Assembly: GCA_900547955.1 (NCBI GenBank)
Contig: URIR01000032.1
Coordinates: 1 to 23,235 of the forward strand
Source of the DNA: an uncultured Eubacteriales bacterium
Lineage (GTDB): Bacteria; Bacillota; Clostridia; Christensenellales; QALW01
Length of the DNA stretch: 23,235 nt
Reading direction: 5' to 3'
The notes beneath the pieces are model-generated. The model was given only the letters and a program-made list of their open reading frames with translations, did not search any database and was not told the DNA's origin. Positions 8,134 through 15,629 of this stretch are shown here, piece by piece. Made by a program: the position numbers and the translations under genes. How positions within the stretch are numbered: the stretch's first letter is position 1; each line of letters opens with the position of its first letter.

Positions 8134-9135
8134 TCAGCCCAGCATTAAAAGGGATATAAGGCAAAGCACAAAAGTAATAATCATATACATGCCCGTAACC
8201 TTAGTTTCGGGATATCCCTTTAGCTCAAAATGATGATGCAGAGGAGCCATCAAAAACACTCTCTTTTTTCTCAGCTTATACGAACCCACCTGAAGTATAA
8301 CCGAAACGCATGAAGCTACCAGCACTCCGCCCATTATGGGTATCAACAGCATCAGCCGGGAAAACAAAGTGGCCGCCGCAATGGCCCCGCCCAGAATAAA
8401 CGAGCCTGTATCCCCCATAAAGATGCGCGCCGGATATATATTAAAGCGCAGAAAGCCTAATGCAGCCCCGGCAGCTATAGCGCAGAAGGTAGCCAGCATT
8501 TTAAGCTGTTCTCCATAAATTGAATCCCCCGCCGCAAACGCGCCCGCTGAAAGATAGGTAATTATGATAGTAAAAGCGCCCATTATTATAAGGCTCACTC
8601 CCGAATCAAGACCGTCCAAACCGTCGGTAAGGTTAGAAGCGTTTACAAGAGCTATTATAACAAATACGGCCACCGGGATATACGCCCAGCCCAAATTAAA
8701 TTCCCCGCCTAAAAAAGGAAGATATATACTGCTGCCTATTTCAGGGCTGTAATAGGCGTAAAGAGCAGTTATAAGCGCTATGCCGAACTGCCCTATTATC
8801 TTCTGATACGCCTTAAGCCCCAGAGAACGCTTTTTAACAATTTTTATAAAATCATCTAAAAAACCCACTATTCCATAAGCAAACGCCACCAGACATGCTA
8901 TCATAGCCATCCCGCTGAGCCTGAATATTAAAGCGGGCACTATAATCCCCACCAGCATAATAAGCCCGCCCATGGTAGGCGTATTCTGCTTGCTTAAATG
9001 GCTCTTAGGGCCGTCGTCCCTAACCTGCTGCCCAAACTTGAGTTTCTGCATGGCCTTTATAATAAAAGGTCCTGCAAAAAGGCAAATTATAAAAGCGGCC
9101 AGCACCGGCAGTATTATATCCTTAAATTCCTCCAT
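8134..9135 (-). CDS. mraY: Phospho-MurNAc-pentapeptide transferase MraY
   Basis: MraY is a polytopic membrane enzyme that transfers phospho-MurNAc-pentapeptide to undecaprenyl phosphate, making lipid I. Signature segments are KSHLSKQNTPTMGG at the N-terminus, the Asp pair in GFLDDFIKI, NASNLTDGLDGLDSG, FMGDTGSF, and the histidine-rich loop APLHHHFELKG. About ten hydrophobic segments are visible. I prefer the ATG at 9135 (333 aa), behind GGGGGAAGGA, 16 bases after the murE stop. A longer frame from 9186 would overlap murE and add 17 residues with no membrane or family features. murF, usually between murE and mraY, is absent. Confidence 0.96.
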   Translation of the reverse strand: MEEFKDIILPVLAAFIICLFAGPFIIKAMQKLKFGQQVRDDGPKSHLSKQNTPTMGGLIMLVGIIVPALIFRLSGMAMIACLVAFAYGIVGFLDDFIKIVKKRSLGLKAYQKIIGQFGIALITALYAYYSPEIGSSIYLPFLGGEFNLGWAYIPVAVFVIIALVNASNLTDGLDGLDSGVSLIIMGAFTIIITYLSAGAFAAGDSIYGEQLKMLATFCAIAAGAALGFLRFNIYPARIFMGDTGSFILGGAIAAATLFSRLMLLIPIMGGVLVASCVSVILQVGSYKLRKKRVFLMAPLHHHFELKGYPETKVTGMYMIITFVLCLISLLMLG

Positions 9136-9151
9136 TTGTTCCTTCCCCCGT

Positions 9152-10615
9152 TCATAAATGGGCGTTTTCATTAAGCAGGCTGGCAACTGTTTCCCTGTCG
9201 CTGAAATGATGCTTTACGCCGCCTATTTCCTGATAATCCTCGTCGCCCTTTCCCGCAATTATAATTATATCGCCCGCCTGAGCGTTTTCCATAGCAAATA
9301 GTATTGCCGAGCGCCTGTTTTCCAGCATTTTATAATTATCAAATCCATCAGGCAGCCCCTTTTCAATCTGGCGCATTATTTCTTCCGGCTCTTCATAGCG
9401 TGGATTATCTGAGGTGATAACGCAAAAATCGCTGTATTGAGCGGCTATCCCCCCCATTATGGGGCGTTTGGCAGTATCCCTGTTGCCTCCGCAGCCAAAA
9501 ACAGTAATTACCCGTCCCTTATGATACGCCCTAACCGCCTTAAGTATATTTTCCAGGCCGTCCGGAGTATGAGCGTAATCTATGACCACGCTGTAGGGCC
9601 TGCCCTGCATATCGGGAGTTTCAAACCGTCCCGGAACACCCGAAAATTCCGCAAGACATTCCAAGGCATACTCCGCCTTCATGCCCAAAGCCGTCAACGC
9701 TCCAAAAGCCGCCAGAGCGTTGTATACGCTGAAGCGCCCTGATATTTTAAGAGACGCCGGATAGCTGCGTCCATTATATACCAAATCAAACGCGCTACCC
9801 TGACCCGAATAAGCTATGTTTTTTGCCATGATATCCGCGTCCCGGTCCAGGGCATAGGTAATTGCGCCTGCGGCAGCCCTGCGGCCTGTTTCGTCATCAA
9901 TATTGACAACGGTTTTTTTGCAGCGGCCAGGCTCAAACAGCTTCAGCTTAGCCGCAGCATAGGTCTGCATATCTCCAAAAAACTCCAGATGGTCCTGGGT
10001 CAGATTGGTAAATATGCCTACGTCAAAAAGGATGCCCTCTACCTTGCGCAGATACAGCGCCTGAGCAGTTACCTCCATAACCACGCTTTTTACCCCTCTA
10101 TCCCGCATTTTTCTCAGTATATACTGCAGTTCTATGGGGTCGGGAGTGGTAGAGGTCTTTATGCTTATATTCTGCTTTTCCCCGTTTATATATATACCCG
10201 AGGTGCCTATAAGCCCTACAGAAGCGCCCGTCTTATTAAGCGCATGGCGCAGCATAAAGGTAATGCTGGTCTTGCCGTTAGTGCCTGTTACTCCCAAAAA
10301 GCTCATGCCCCGCGCAGGATTCCCATAAAAGGCCGCAGCCATAAGGCTCATAGCCCGGCGCGAGTCAGGCACCTTTATCTGAGTTATATTATCCTGCGTA
10401 AATTCCTCTACTACCGCAGCCTCCGCTCCGTTTTTCAAAGCGCCGGCTATATATTTATGCCCGTCGGTCTCCAGTCCTCTTATCGCAAAAAACAGCGACC
10501 CCTTTACGCATTCTCGGTTATCCAGCGTCAGATGCCCTATTTCTTTATCAGCGTTTCCTTTTATAGAATATTCTTCTAGACCGTCCAGGCCATGAAGGAG
10601 CGCTTCAAGCTTCAT
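9152..10615 (-). CDS. murE: UDP-MurNAc-tripeptide synthetase MurE, meso-DAP type
   Basis: MurE ligates the third residue onto UDP-MurNAc-L-Ala-D-Glu. The P-loop GTNGKTS is at 111-117, the carbamylated lysine is in YAAAKLKLF (about 223), and the DNPRYE motif is at 403-408. DNPR is the recognised marker for meso-diaminopimelate selection, so the wall is predicted to be DAP-type. One departure: the segment usually written EVSSHAL reads EVTAQAL here (181-187), replacing the conserved histidine by glutamine. The length of 487 aa is normal. It starts 11 bases after the PBP gene ends, so co-transcription is likely. The stop (TGA) sits within the mraY leader. Confidence 0.96.
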   Translation of the reverse strand: MKLEALLHGLDGLEEYSIKGNADKEIGHLTLDNRECVKGSLFFAIRGLETDGHKYIAGALKNGAEAAVVEEFTQDNITQIKVPDSRRAMSLMAAAFYGNPARGMSFLGVTGTNGKTSITFMLRHALNKTGASVGLIGTSGIYINGEKQNISIKTSTTPDPIELQYILRKMRDRGVKSVVMEVTAQALYLRKVEGILFDVGIFTNLTQDHLEFFGDMQTYAAAKLKLFEPGRCKKTVVNIDDETGRRAAAGAITYALDRDADIMAKNIAYSGQGSAFDLVYNGRSYPASLKISGRFSVYNALAAFGALTALGMKAEYALECLAEFSGVPGRFETPDMQGRPYSVVIDYAHTPDGLENILKAVRAYHKGRVITVFGCGGNRDTAKRPIMGGIAAQYSDFCVITSDNPRYEEPEEIMRQIEKGLPDGFDNYKMLENRRSAILFAMENAQAGDIIIIAGKGDEDYQEIGGVKHHFSDRETVASLLNENAHL

Positions 10616-10626
10616 AAATACCCCCG

Positions 10627-12585
10627 CTAATCCTCGTCCTGATATATATCGGTATACGCGTCCACGGGCTCCTCGCCCGTTACCATTATTTCAGTATTGG
10701 AATAAACCATCGCTCCGGCGGCAGGCACCTGAGCTACAACCTTGCCCTCTCCCTGAACAAGCATGCGCAATCCGGCCTTGGCCAAAACCTTTTCAGCCTC
10801 AACCGTATCCATGCCTCTTACATCGGGCACCTCTATATCGGCAACCATAAGCTGGCTGTCCTCTTCTGTATTTTCAGGCTGCACGTTCATGTATTTAAGG
10901 GCGTTTTCCAAAATCATCTTGGCATAAGGCGCCGCTACAACGCTTCCGAAATCTATAGCCACGTCCGGCTCATCCACAACCACCAGCACGGCTATCTGCG
11001 GGTCGTCCGCCGGCGCAAAGCCTAAAAACGAGGCTATATGCTTATCACGCACGATTACGCCGTCACGGTATTTCTGAGCCGTACCCGTTTTTCCACCCAC
11101 GCGGTAGCCTGGTATATAAGCGTTTTTACCGCCGCCTACGCGCACCACCTCTTCAAGTATCTGTCTGACTGTAGCGCTGGTTTCCTCGGAAATTACCTGC
11201 CGGATAACAGTCGGCTCTACGTTCATAACGCTGTTGCCGTCGTCGTCCACCATGCCCTTTACCAGATATGGCTGCATAAGCTTGCCGCCGTTTATAGCCG
11301 CTGAAACCGCTGTAATAAGCTGAAGAGGGGTAACCGCTACCGCCTGCCCAAAGGCCATGCGGGCCAGGTCTACGTTCTGCACATATTTCTGAGCCAGTAC
11401 AAGTCCGCCCTGGTCCGCGGAAAAATCTATATTGGTTTCAGTACCGAAGCCAAAATTGCGCAGATATTTATAAAAGGTATCCACGCCGAGGCTCAGCCCC
11501 ATTTCTACAAAGGCCGGGTTGCACGAATTGCATACGGCTTCAGTAAGCGTCTGGTGTCCATGCGGCACGTTGCGCCAGCATTTTATCTTCTGTCCATCCA
11601 CCAGCGCATAGCCTATATCGTTAAAGGTGCTGTTGAGGTTTACCTTACCCTCCTCCAGCGCGCTGGCTAAAGTAATGATTTTAAAGACCGAGCCCGGCTC
11701 GTATACATCCAGTATAGCGCTGTTGCGCGAATATTCCTGCCATGCGTCCACATCGTCCAGAGGCGGGTCGTTAAGGTCGTAATCTGGAATATTTACCATG
11801 GCCAGTACTTCCCCTGTTTGAGGATTCATAACTACGCATTCAACCTTTTTCGCCTTTTGCTCCTCATAGCACTGCTTCATAGCGCTCTCAGCAAACTTCT
11901 GGATAACATAATCTATAGTGAGCACTAAATTCAGGCCGTTGGTCGGGTCTATATATCTCTCTTCCCCGCCCGGAATCTGCATGCCTCCTATATCGGTAGA
12001 GGAATAAATCCTGCCGGTAAGCCCGCGCAGGTATTTATCATATTTAAGCTCCAAGCCTTCCTTGCCCACGCCGTCAACCGACGTCCTGCCTAAAACCTGG
12101 GCAAGAGTATTGCCTTTAGGATAGTATCTCTTGCGGTCGTCCACCAAAACCACGCCCGGCAGATTTAATTCTTCAATAGCCAATACTTCCTGGTCTGAGA
12201 GATGCCGCTTTATATTCTGTTCAGCATATTTCGTATTAGTCACGCGGTTATAAATAGTTTCTCTGTCCATGTCCAGTATGGCTGCAAGCTGGTCGGCAGT
12301 CCTGTTGGGATCGCCCTTTTTGGCAATCTGCGCAGGCTGCACCACCAAACTCTTGCTGCTTGCGCTTACAGCCAGCAACTCCATGTTTCTATCATAAATG
12401 GAGCCTCTGGAAGCGGATACTACAGTAGAAGATGTCCACTGTCCCAATGCCCGCCTCTGAAGCTCCTGTGATTTAACTATCTGCCATCTGAAAAGCTGCA
12501 CCACCAGCAGCACAATGCAAACCATGAACGCGCCTAAAATCCAAAAGAGTCTGCTCTTATGCTTAGCATAAGCGTTATTCGCCAA
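10627..12585 (-). CDS. Class B penicillin-binding protein with one PASTA domain (SpoVD/PBP2B-like)
   Basis: This is a septal or sporulation transpeptidase that cross-links glycan made by FtsW/SpoVE. From the TTG at 12585 (652 aa) it has one transmembrane anchor (about 12-32), a PBP dimerisation region starting RGSIYDRN, and a transpeptidase domain with SVFK (Ser299), SCN (354-356) and KTG (499-501). One PASTA domain follows at about 580-638, then an acidic tail. The start is set by GGAGG 7 bases upstream, located in the last codons of the ftsL-like gene; only 1 base separates stop and start. A TTG at 12603 would overlap that gene. One C-terminal PASTA is more typical of SpoVD, two of PBP2B, but as the only such gene here it may serve vegetative division. 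Confidence 0.92.
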   Translation of the reverse strand: MANNAYAKHKSRLFWILGAFMVCIVLLVVQLFRWQIVKSQELQRRALGQWTSSTVVSASRGSIYDRNMELLAVSASSKSLVVQPAQIAKKGDPNRTADQLAAILDMDRETIYNRVTNTKYAEQNIKRHLSDQEVLAIEELNLPGVVLVDDRKRYYPKGNTLAQVLGRTSVDGVGKEGLELKYDKYLRGLTGRIYSSTDIGGMQIPGGEERYIDPTNGLNLVLTIDYVIQKFAESAMKQCYEEQKAKKVECVVMNPQTGEVLAMVNIPDYDLNDPPLDDVDAWQEYSRNSAILDVYEPGSVFKIITLASALEEGKVNLNSTFNDIGYALVDGQKIKCWRNVPHGHQTLTEAVCNSCNPAFVEMGLSLGVDTFYKYLRNFGFGTETNIDFSADQGGLVLAQKYVQNVDLARMAFGQAVAVTPLQLITAVSAAINGGKLMQPYLVKGMVDDDGNSVMNVEPTVIRQVISEETSATVRQILEEVVRVGGGKNAYIPGYRVGGKTGTAQKYRDGVIVRDKHIASFLGFAPADDPQIAVLVVVDEPDVAIDFGSVVAAPYAKMILENALKYMNVQPENTEEDSQLMVADIEVPDVRGMDTVEAEKVLAKAGLRMLVQGEGKVVAQVPAAGAMVYSNTEIMVTGEEPVDAYTDIYQDED

Positions 12586-12586
12586 T

Positions 12587-13144
12587 TCACTTCCTCCTCT
12601 CAAGGGAATTCAGCCAATCCAGCAGCCTGTCGAAAAAGCCTCCGTTCTTCTGTATTTCGGTCAGCTCCTCGTATTCGGCTTGGGCAGGCTCCAGCTCAAG
12701 CTGGATTATCTGGCTGGCGTCAGGATATTTCATGCCTAATTCTCCGGCAAGCTCAAGATATTTTTCCATATCAGCGGCTTCGGCCAGCTCCTTTTTGGCG
12801 CTGTTAACCGCTACTATGCTGTTCTGAATCTCCTTGCCCATCTTTTGTATGCTGCGGTTGTTTTCGTATATAGCGGCGTTTCCCATAAGCAGCAGGCATG
12901 CCGAAGCGGCAAAAGCCAGAGTAAGCGTTACTCCGAGAAAGCGCTTAAAACGCTTATGCTTTTCCTGCCCGCCGGGCACCACCCGCAAATCAGGCTTTAC
13001 CCTTGGCTGCGCCCGTTTTTCCGGCCGCGGATAAGAGGGGTTTATTTCAGGCTGAAGGGCGGCGTTGGAATCAAGCCGGTAACGCACGCTTACCTGCTCA
13101 TCCTGATAAAGCCTATCCCTATTCCTTCTTCCTCTGTTATCCAT
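12587..13144 (-). CDS. ftsL: FtsL/DivIC-like bitopic division protein
   Basis: FtsL-type proteins are small single-pass scaffolds of the divisome. This one (185 aa) has a long basic, proline-containing cytoplasmic region (1-68), one transmembrane helix (about 69-91) and an extracytoplasmic part starting with a predicted coiled coil (about 93-130), then an acidic helix-rich tail. FtsL is poorly conserved, so the assignment rests on topology and on the slot between rsmH and the PBP gene, the usual FtsL position. The cytoplasmic tail is longer than usual. The SD before its ATG is weak (GGCGGGTG). Its last codons contain the SD for the PBP gene. Confidence 0.8.
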   Translation of the reverse strand: MDNRGRRNRDRLYQDEQVSVRYRLDSNAALQPEINPSYPRPEKRAQPRVKPDLRVVPGGQEKHKRFKRFLGVTLTLAFAASACLLLMGNAAIYENNRSIQKMGKEIQNSIVAVNSAKKELAEAADMEKYLELAGELGMKYPDASQIIQLELEPAQAEYEELTEIQKNGGFFDRLLDWLNSLERRK

Positions 13145-13212
13145 TTCTATTCACCCGCCTTTAGCTATATTACATATATTTTGTCCCCAGCCTCTTCGGA
13201 GCACGGAATAAT

Positions 13213-14142
13213 TCAGGCTTTTTCAAAGCAGCGCAGCTTTGCGCTCTTACTCCTGGGATTGCTCTCCATCTCCTGCGCCGAAGGTATAACGAACCGTCCC
13301 ACAACCTTGCCCTTGGATACCGCCCCGCAAACGCAGACTGGCAGTTTGGGCGGACAAGTGCACGGCTTTTCCATATTCTGCATAACTCGTTTAACTACTC
13401 TATCCTCCAGGCTATGAAAGGTTATAACGCAAAGCCGGCCTCCCGGATTCAAACAATCCGCAGCGTCTCTAATGGATTGCTCCAGAGAACCCAGCTCATT
13501 ATTTACCTCTATGCGTATAGCCTGAAAGGTTCTGCGCGCAGGATGAGGGCCTGTCCTCCTGGCTCGCGTGGGAATAGCCTTTTTAATTATATCTACCAAT
13601 TCAAAAGTGGTTTCAATGCTTTTGCGCTGACGCTCCTGCACTATAAACTGAGCTATTCTGGAGGCCCACTGTTCTTCTCCGTAATCCCGTATAACTCTGT
13701 AAAGCTCCCGCTCGCTGTAATCGTTTACCACATGATAAGCGTTTAGATACTGGCTTTTATCCATTCTCATATCCAGAGGAGCGTCATACTGATAGCTGAA
13801 GCCCCGCTCAGGGTTATCCAGCTGATACGAGCTTACTCCCAAATCCAGAAGCACTCCGTCTACTCCCTCAATTCCCCGCTGAGCCAAAATATTTTTTATT
13901 TCTGAAAAATTCGCATGTACAAGGGTTACTCTGTCTCCGTATTCCTTTAATCTCAGCGCCGCAGCCGCCAGCGCCTCACCGTCTCTGTCTATGCCTATTA
14001 AACGCACGTCCTTTGCGGCCGAAAGTATTCCGCGAGCATGTCCCGCGCCTCCGAGCGTGCCGTCTATATATAATCCGTTATCCTTTACGCAAAGCAGCCT
14101 CAGCGTCTCGTCCAGCATAACGGGAATGTGCTTGAAATCCAC
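13213..14142 (-). CDS. rsmH: 16S rRNA (cytosine-N4) methyltransferase RsmH (MraW)
   Basis: RsmH uses SAM to N4-methylate C1402 of 16S rRNA in the decoding centre. The N-terminus HIPVMLDETL and the SAM-binding motif DGTLGGAGHARGIL (about 28-41) are typical, as are VDGVLLDLGVSSYQLD, RGFSY, LDMRMD and the C-terminal CVITFHSLEDRVVK and NPRSKSAKLR. The length of 309 aa is normal. The start is GTG with AAGGAG 9 bases upstream, inside the last codons of mraZ. The genes are 2 bases apart and likely translationally coupled. Confidence 0.97.
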   Translation of the reverse strand: MDFKHIPVMLDETLRLLCVKDNGLYIDGTLGGAGHARGILSAAKDVRLIGIDRDGEALAAAALRLKEYGDRVTLVHANFSEIKNILAQRGIEGVDGVLLDLGVSSYQLDNPERGFSYQYDAPLDMRMDKSQYLNAYHVVNDYSERELYRVIRDYGEEQWASRIAQFIVQERQRKSIETTFELVDIIKKAIPTRARRTGPHPARRTFQAIRIEVNNELGSLEQSIRDAADCLNPGGRLCVITFHSLEDRVVKRVMQNMEKPCTCPPKLPVCVCGAVSKGKVVGRFVIPSAQEMESNPRSKSAKLRCFEKA

Positions 14143-14144
14143 TT

Positions 14145-14600
14145 TCAGTTACTCCTTCCATCCTCCTGAGCCTTCAGCCCTTTCTGGAGGCTGCGTCTCT
14201 TTTCCAGGGACGCATAATCCTTTTGTTCCCAATTATCCTTATCCCAAATTTCAAAGCAATCAAAATTTCCTATAACTATAAGCTCTTTTTTAAGCTGGGC
14301 GTAGCCGCGCTGGCGCTGCGGAATAAGCACCCGGCCGGCGGCGTCAAAGCTTCCCTCGTTAGCCGTCGAAAAAAGGCTGCGTCTGAATTCCATTACTTCA
14401 AGGTCCAAGCTGTCCAGGCCCGCAACCTGACCCGTCACCTTTTCCCATGTTTCGGCGGGATATACGCTCAGGCAATTTTCCGCACCCTGAGCAATAATAA
14501 AGCTTTCGCCCAGCAAAGCGCGGAATTTGGCGGGCAGCCTTATACGGCCTTTATCGTCAATGGTAGCGTCGTAAGTGCCCAAAAAACCAAAGCCCTGCAT
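14145..14600 (-). CDS. mraZ: MraZ transcriptional regulator
   Basis: MraZ is an AbrB-like DNA-binding protein that controls the dcw promoter and can affect RsmH. Two copies of the MraZ/SpoVT-AbrB half-motif are visible: DDKGRIRLPAKFR near the N-terminus and DAAGRVLIPQRQR in the second half. The start is ATG at 14600, 8 bases after GGAGG. A GTG at 14609 overlaps the SD and is unlikely. At 151 aa it is normal. It is the first gene of the cluster, directly behind a strong promoter with MraZ-type boxes, which suggests autoregulation as known for the family. Confidence 0.95.
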   Translation of the reverse strand: MQGFGFLGTYDATIDDKGRIRLPAKFRALLGESFIIAQGAENCLSVYPAETWEKVTGQVAGLDSLDLEVMEFRRSLFSTANEGSFDAAGRVLIPQRQRGYAQLKKELIVIGNFDCFEIWDKDNWEQKDYASLEKRRSLQKGLKAQEDGRSN

Positions 14601-14633
14601 ATATCTCACCTCCTAATACAGTCTTGTATGGTT

Positions 14634-14665
14634 ATTATACAATACTTTCTGCCCACTTACAACCA
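14634..14665 (-). promoter_or_regulatory. dcw (mraZ) promoter with MraZ-type boxes
   Basis: On the minus strand: TTGTAA (14657-14662), 17 bases, TATAAT (14634-14639), giving a leader of about 25-30 bases to the mraZ ATG. TGGTT (14661-14665) and TGGGC (14651-14655) start exactly 10 bases apart and overlap the -35 and spacer. This matches the known MraZ operator pattern of TGGGN repeats separated by 5 bases. A further TGGGC lies at 14702-14706. Confidence 0.8.
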
Positions 14666-14723
14666 CTTTTTTATTATTTTCATAGATTTTTTTGAGTTTT
14701 TGCCCACCAACGAACACAATAAT

Positions 14724-14754
14724 AAAAAAAGCAGCCACTAATTGGCTGCTTTTT
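14724..14754 (-). terminator. Bidirectional Rho-independent terminator upstream of mraZ
   Basis: AGCAGCC (14730-14736) pairs with GGCTGCT (14744-14750) around a 7-base loop. The stem is flanked by A7 on one side and T5 on the other, so it works on either strand. On the minus strand it would end a transcript coming through 15086-14755 just before the dcw promoter, isolating the two. Confidence 0.8.
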
Positions 14755-15086
14755 AACTTTTACCCTCAATTTGCAAGTAGCTATATCTTCCTAATGCATT
14801 AATTTGCGTCCTGCGGCGTTGCCGTTATTCCTTATGCGCCCTTTGTATATGGTTCTAACGCGCTTTACAGAGCACAAATCAATGCGCTCCCACCCCACGG
14901 CCTCAAATAAAGAAAATTTCTTCATTTCCAAGGCGGAAAATGAAGAAACAAGCCTGGGGATATGCCTATTTTAGAATAACGCAGAAAATTAAAAATGCCC
15001 GAGTTATAAGAAATACTGTTTCTCTTAAACTGAAAGCATCCCTATATAATCAGCGTTCACATACGGAATTTAGCGCTTGACATATA
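14755..15086 (-). other. Gene-poor interval; possible structured RNA or small ORF
   Basis: This interval of about 330 bases has no recognised gene. On the minus strand, segments at 14873-14885 and 14796-14808 pair over 13 positions including two G-U wobbles. On the plus strand the same positions would be A-C mismatches. The helix continues inward with further short pairings (14857-14861 with 14816-14820), giving a rod of about 90 bases, and a terminator follows at 14730-14750. The same strand also holds a 44-codon ORF (about 14793-14927, starting MKKFSLFEAVGWERIDLC, ending TAG) with a poor SD. I found no convincing promoter. It could be an sRNA, a short protein gene, or a repeat element. I cannot decide from this window alone. 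Confidence 0.3.
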
Positions 15087-15090
15087 TATA

Positions 15091-15146
15091 AAATTCCTCT
15101 TGGACGGCCGCACGCGCTTTGGGGCGCGGCCGTCCAAGAGGAATTT
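15091..15146 (-). terminator. Long perfect hairpin after the DNA glycosylase gene
   Basis: A perfect 21-bp inverted repeat (15091-15111 with 15126-15146) has a 14-base loop. It starts 7 bases after the glycosylase stop. On the minus strand the stem is followed by TTTATATATATG, so it probably acts as a terminator. The stem is longer than usual. Confidence 0.65.
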
Positions 15147-15152
15147 ATTTTG

Positions 15153-15629
15153 TTAAAGATATTCTAAAATTACCGAATATGCCTTTATCAGCTTCTCCAG
15201 CGAAAACGCTGCGTTGGCCGGGCTGGTAGAGGGCAGTTTAACCGCCTTGATTCCCGTTACAGGCTCGCAGAAACGGCAGTAAAGCTCATAAGCCTTGCCT
15301 CCTGTAGCAAATATGCCCTTTATATCGGCCGCAGCCAAAACACGCTTCAGATTATTAGGCGTCGGATTCATTATGCTGGTATCCTTTGCGCCCTCTATCT
15401 CGCAGCTATACAATACGTCCCAGACAGCTATTTGGTTATTAAGCAGAAAGGCTTTTTTCTCCTCATTGCCCTCCGGGCATTTCTGCTTTAAAACCCCCGC
15501 CATAACCTTCCAGAAGCGATTCTGAGGATGTCCGTAAAAAAAACCGGTTTCCCTCGATTTAGGAGAAGGAATGCTGCCCAGCATAAGCACGCGCGAAGCG
15601 GAGTTATAAACCGGCGGTATAGTATGCAC
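15153..15629 (-). CDS. Hypoxanthine/uracil DNA glycosylase (UDG superfamily, family-6 type)
   Basis: This 158-aa protein is a base-excision repair glycosylase that removes deaminated bases, most likely hypoxanthine, judged by family. The first UDG motif is LGSIPSPKSRETGFFYGHPQNRFW (written in two parts: LGSIPSPKS at 17-25 and GFFYGHPQNRFW at 29-40) with the conserved Asn at 37. The second motif is LPSTSPANA (132-140). These fit the small DNA-deoxyinosine glycosylase group rather than Ung or MUG proper. The GTG start overlaps the TAG of the upstream gene by one base (TAGTG), so translation is coupled. The SD (GGGGAAAGG) is about 11 bases away. Activity on uracil versus hypoxanthine cannot be told from sequence. 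Confidence 0.85.
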   Translation of the reverse strand: MHTIPPVYNSASRVLMLGSIPSPKSRETGFFYGHPQNRFWKVMAGVLKQKCPEGNEEKKAFLLNNQIAVWDVLYSCEIEGAKDTSIMNPTPNNLKRVLAAADIKGIFATGGKAYELYCRFCEPVTGIKAVKLPSTSPANAAFSLEKLIKAYSVILEYL

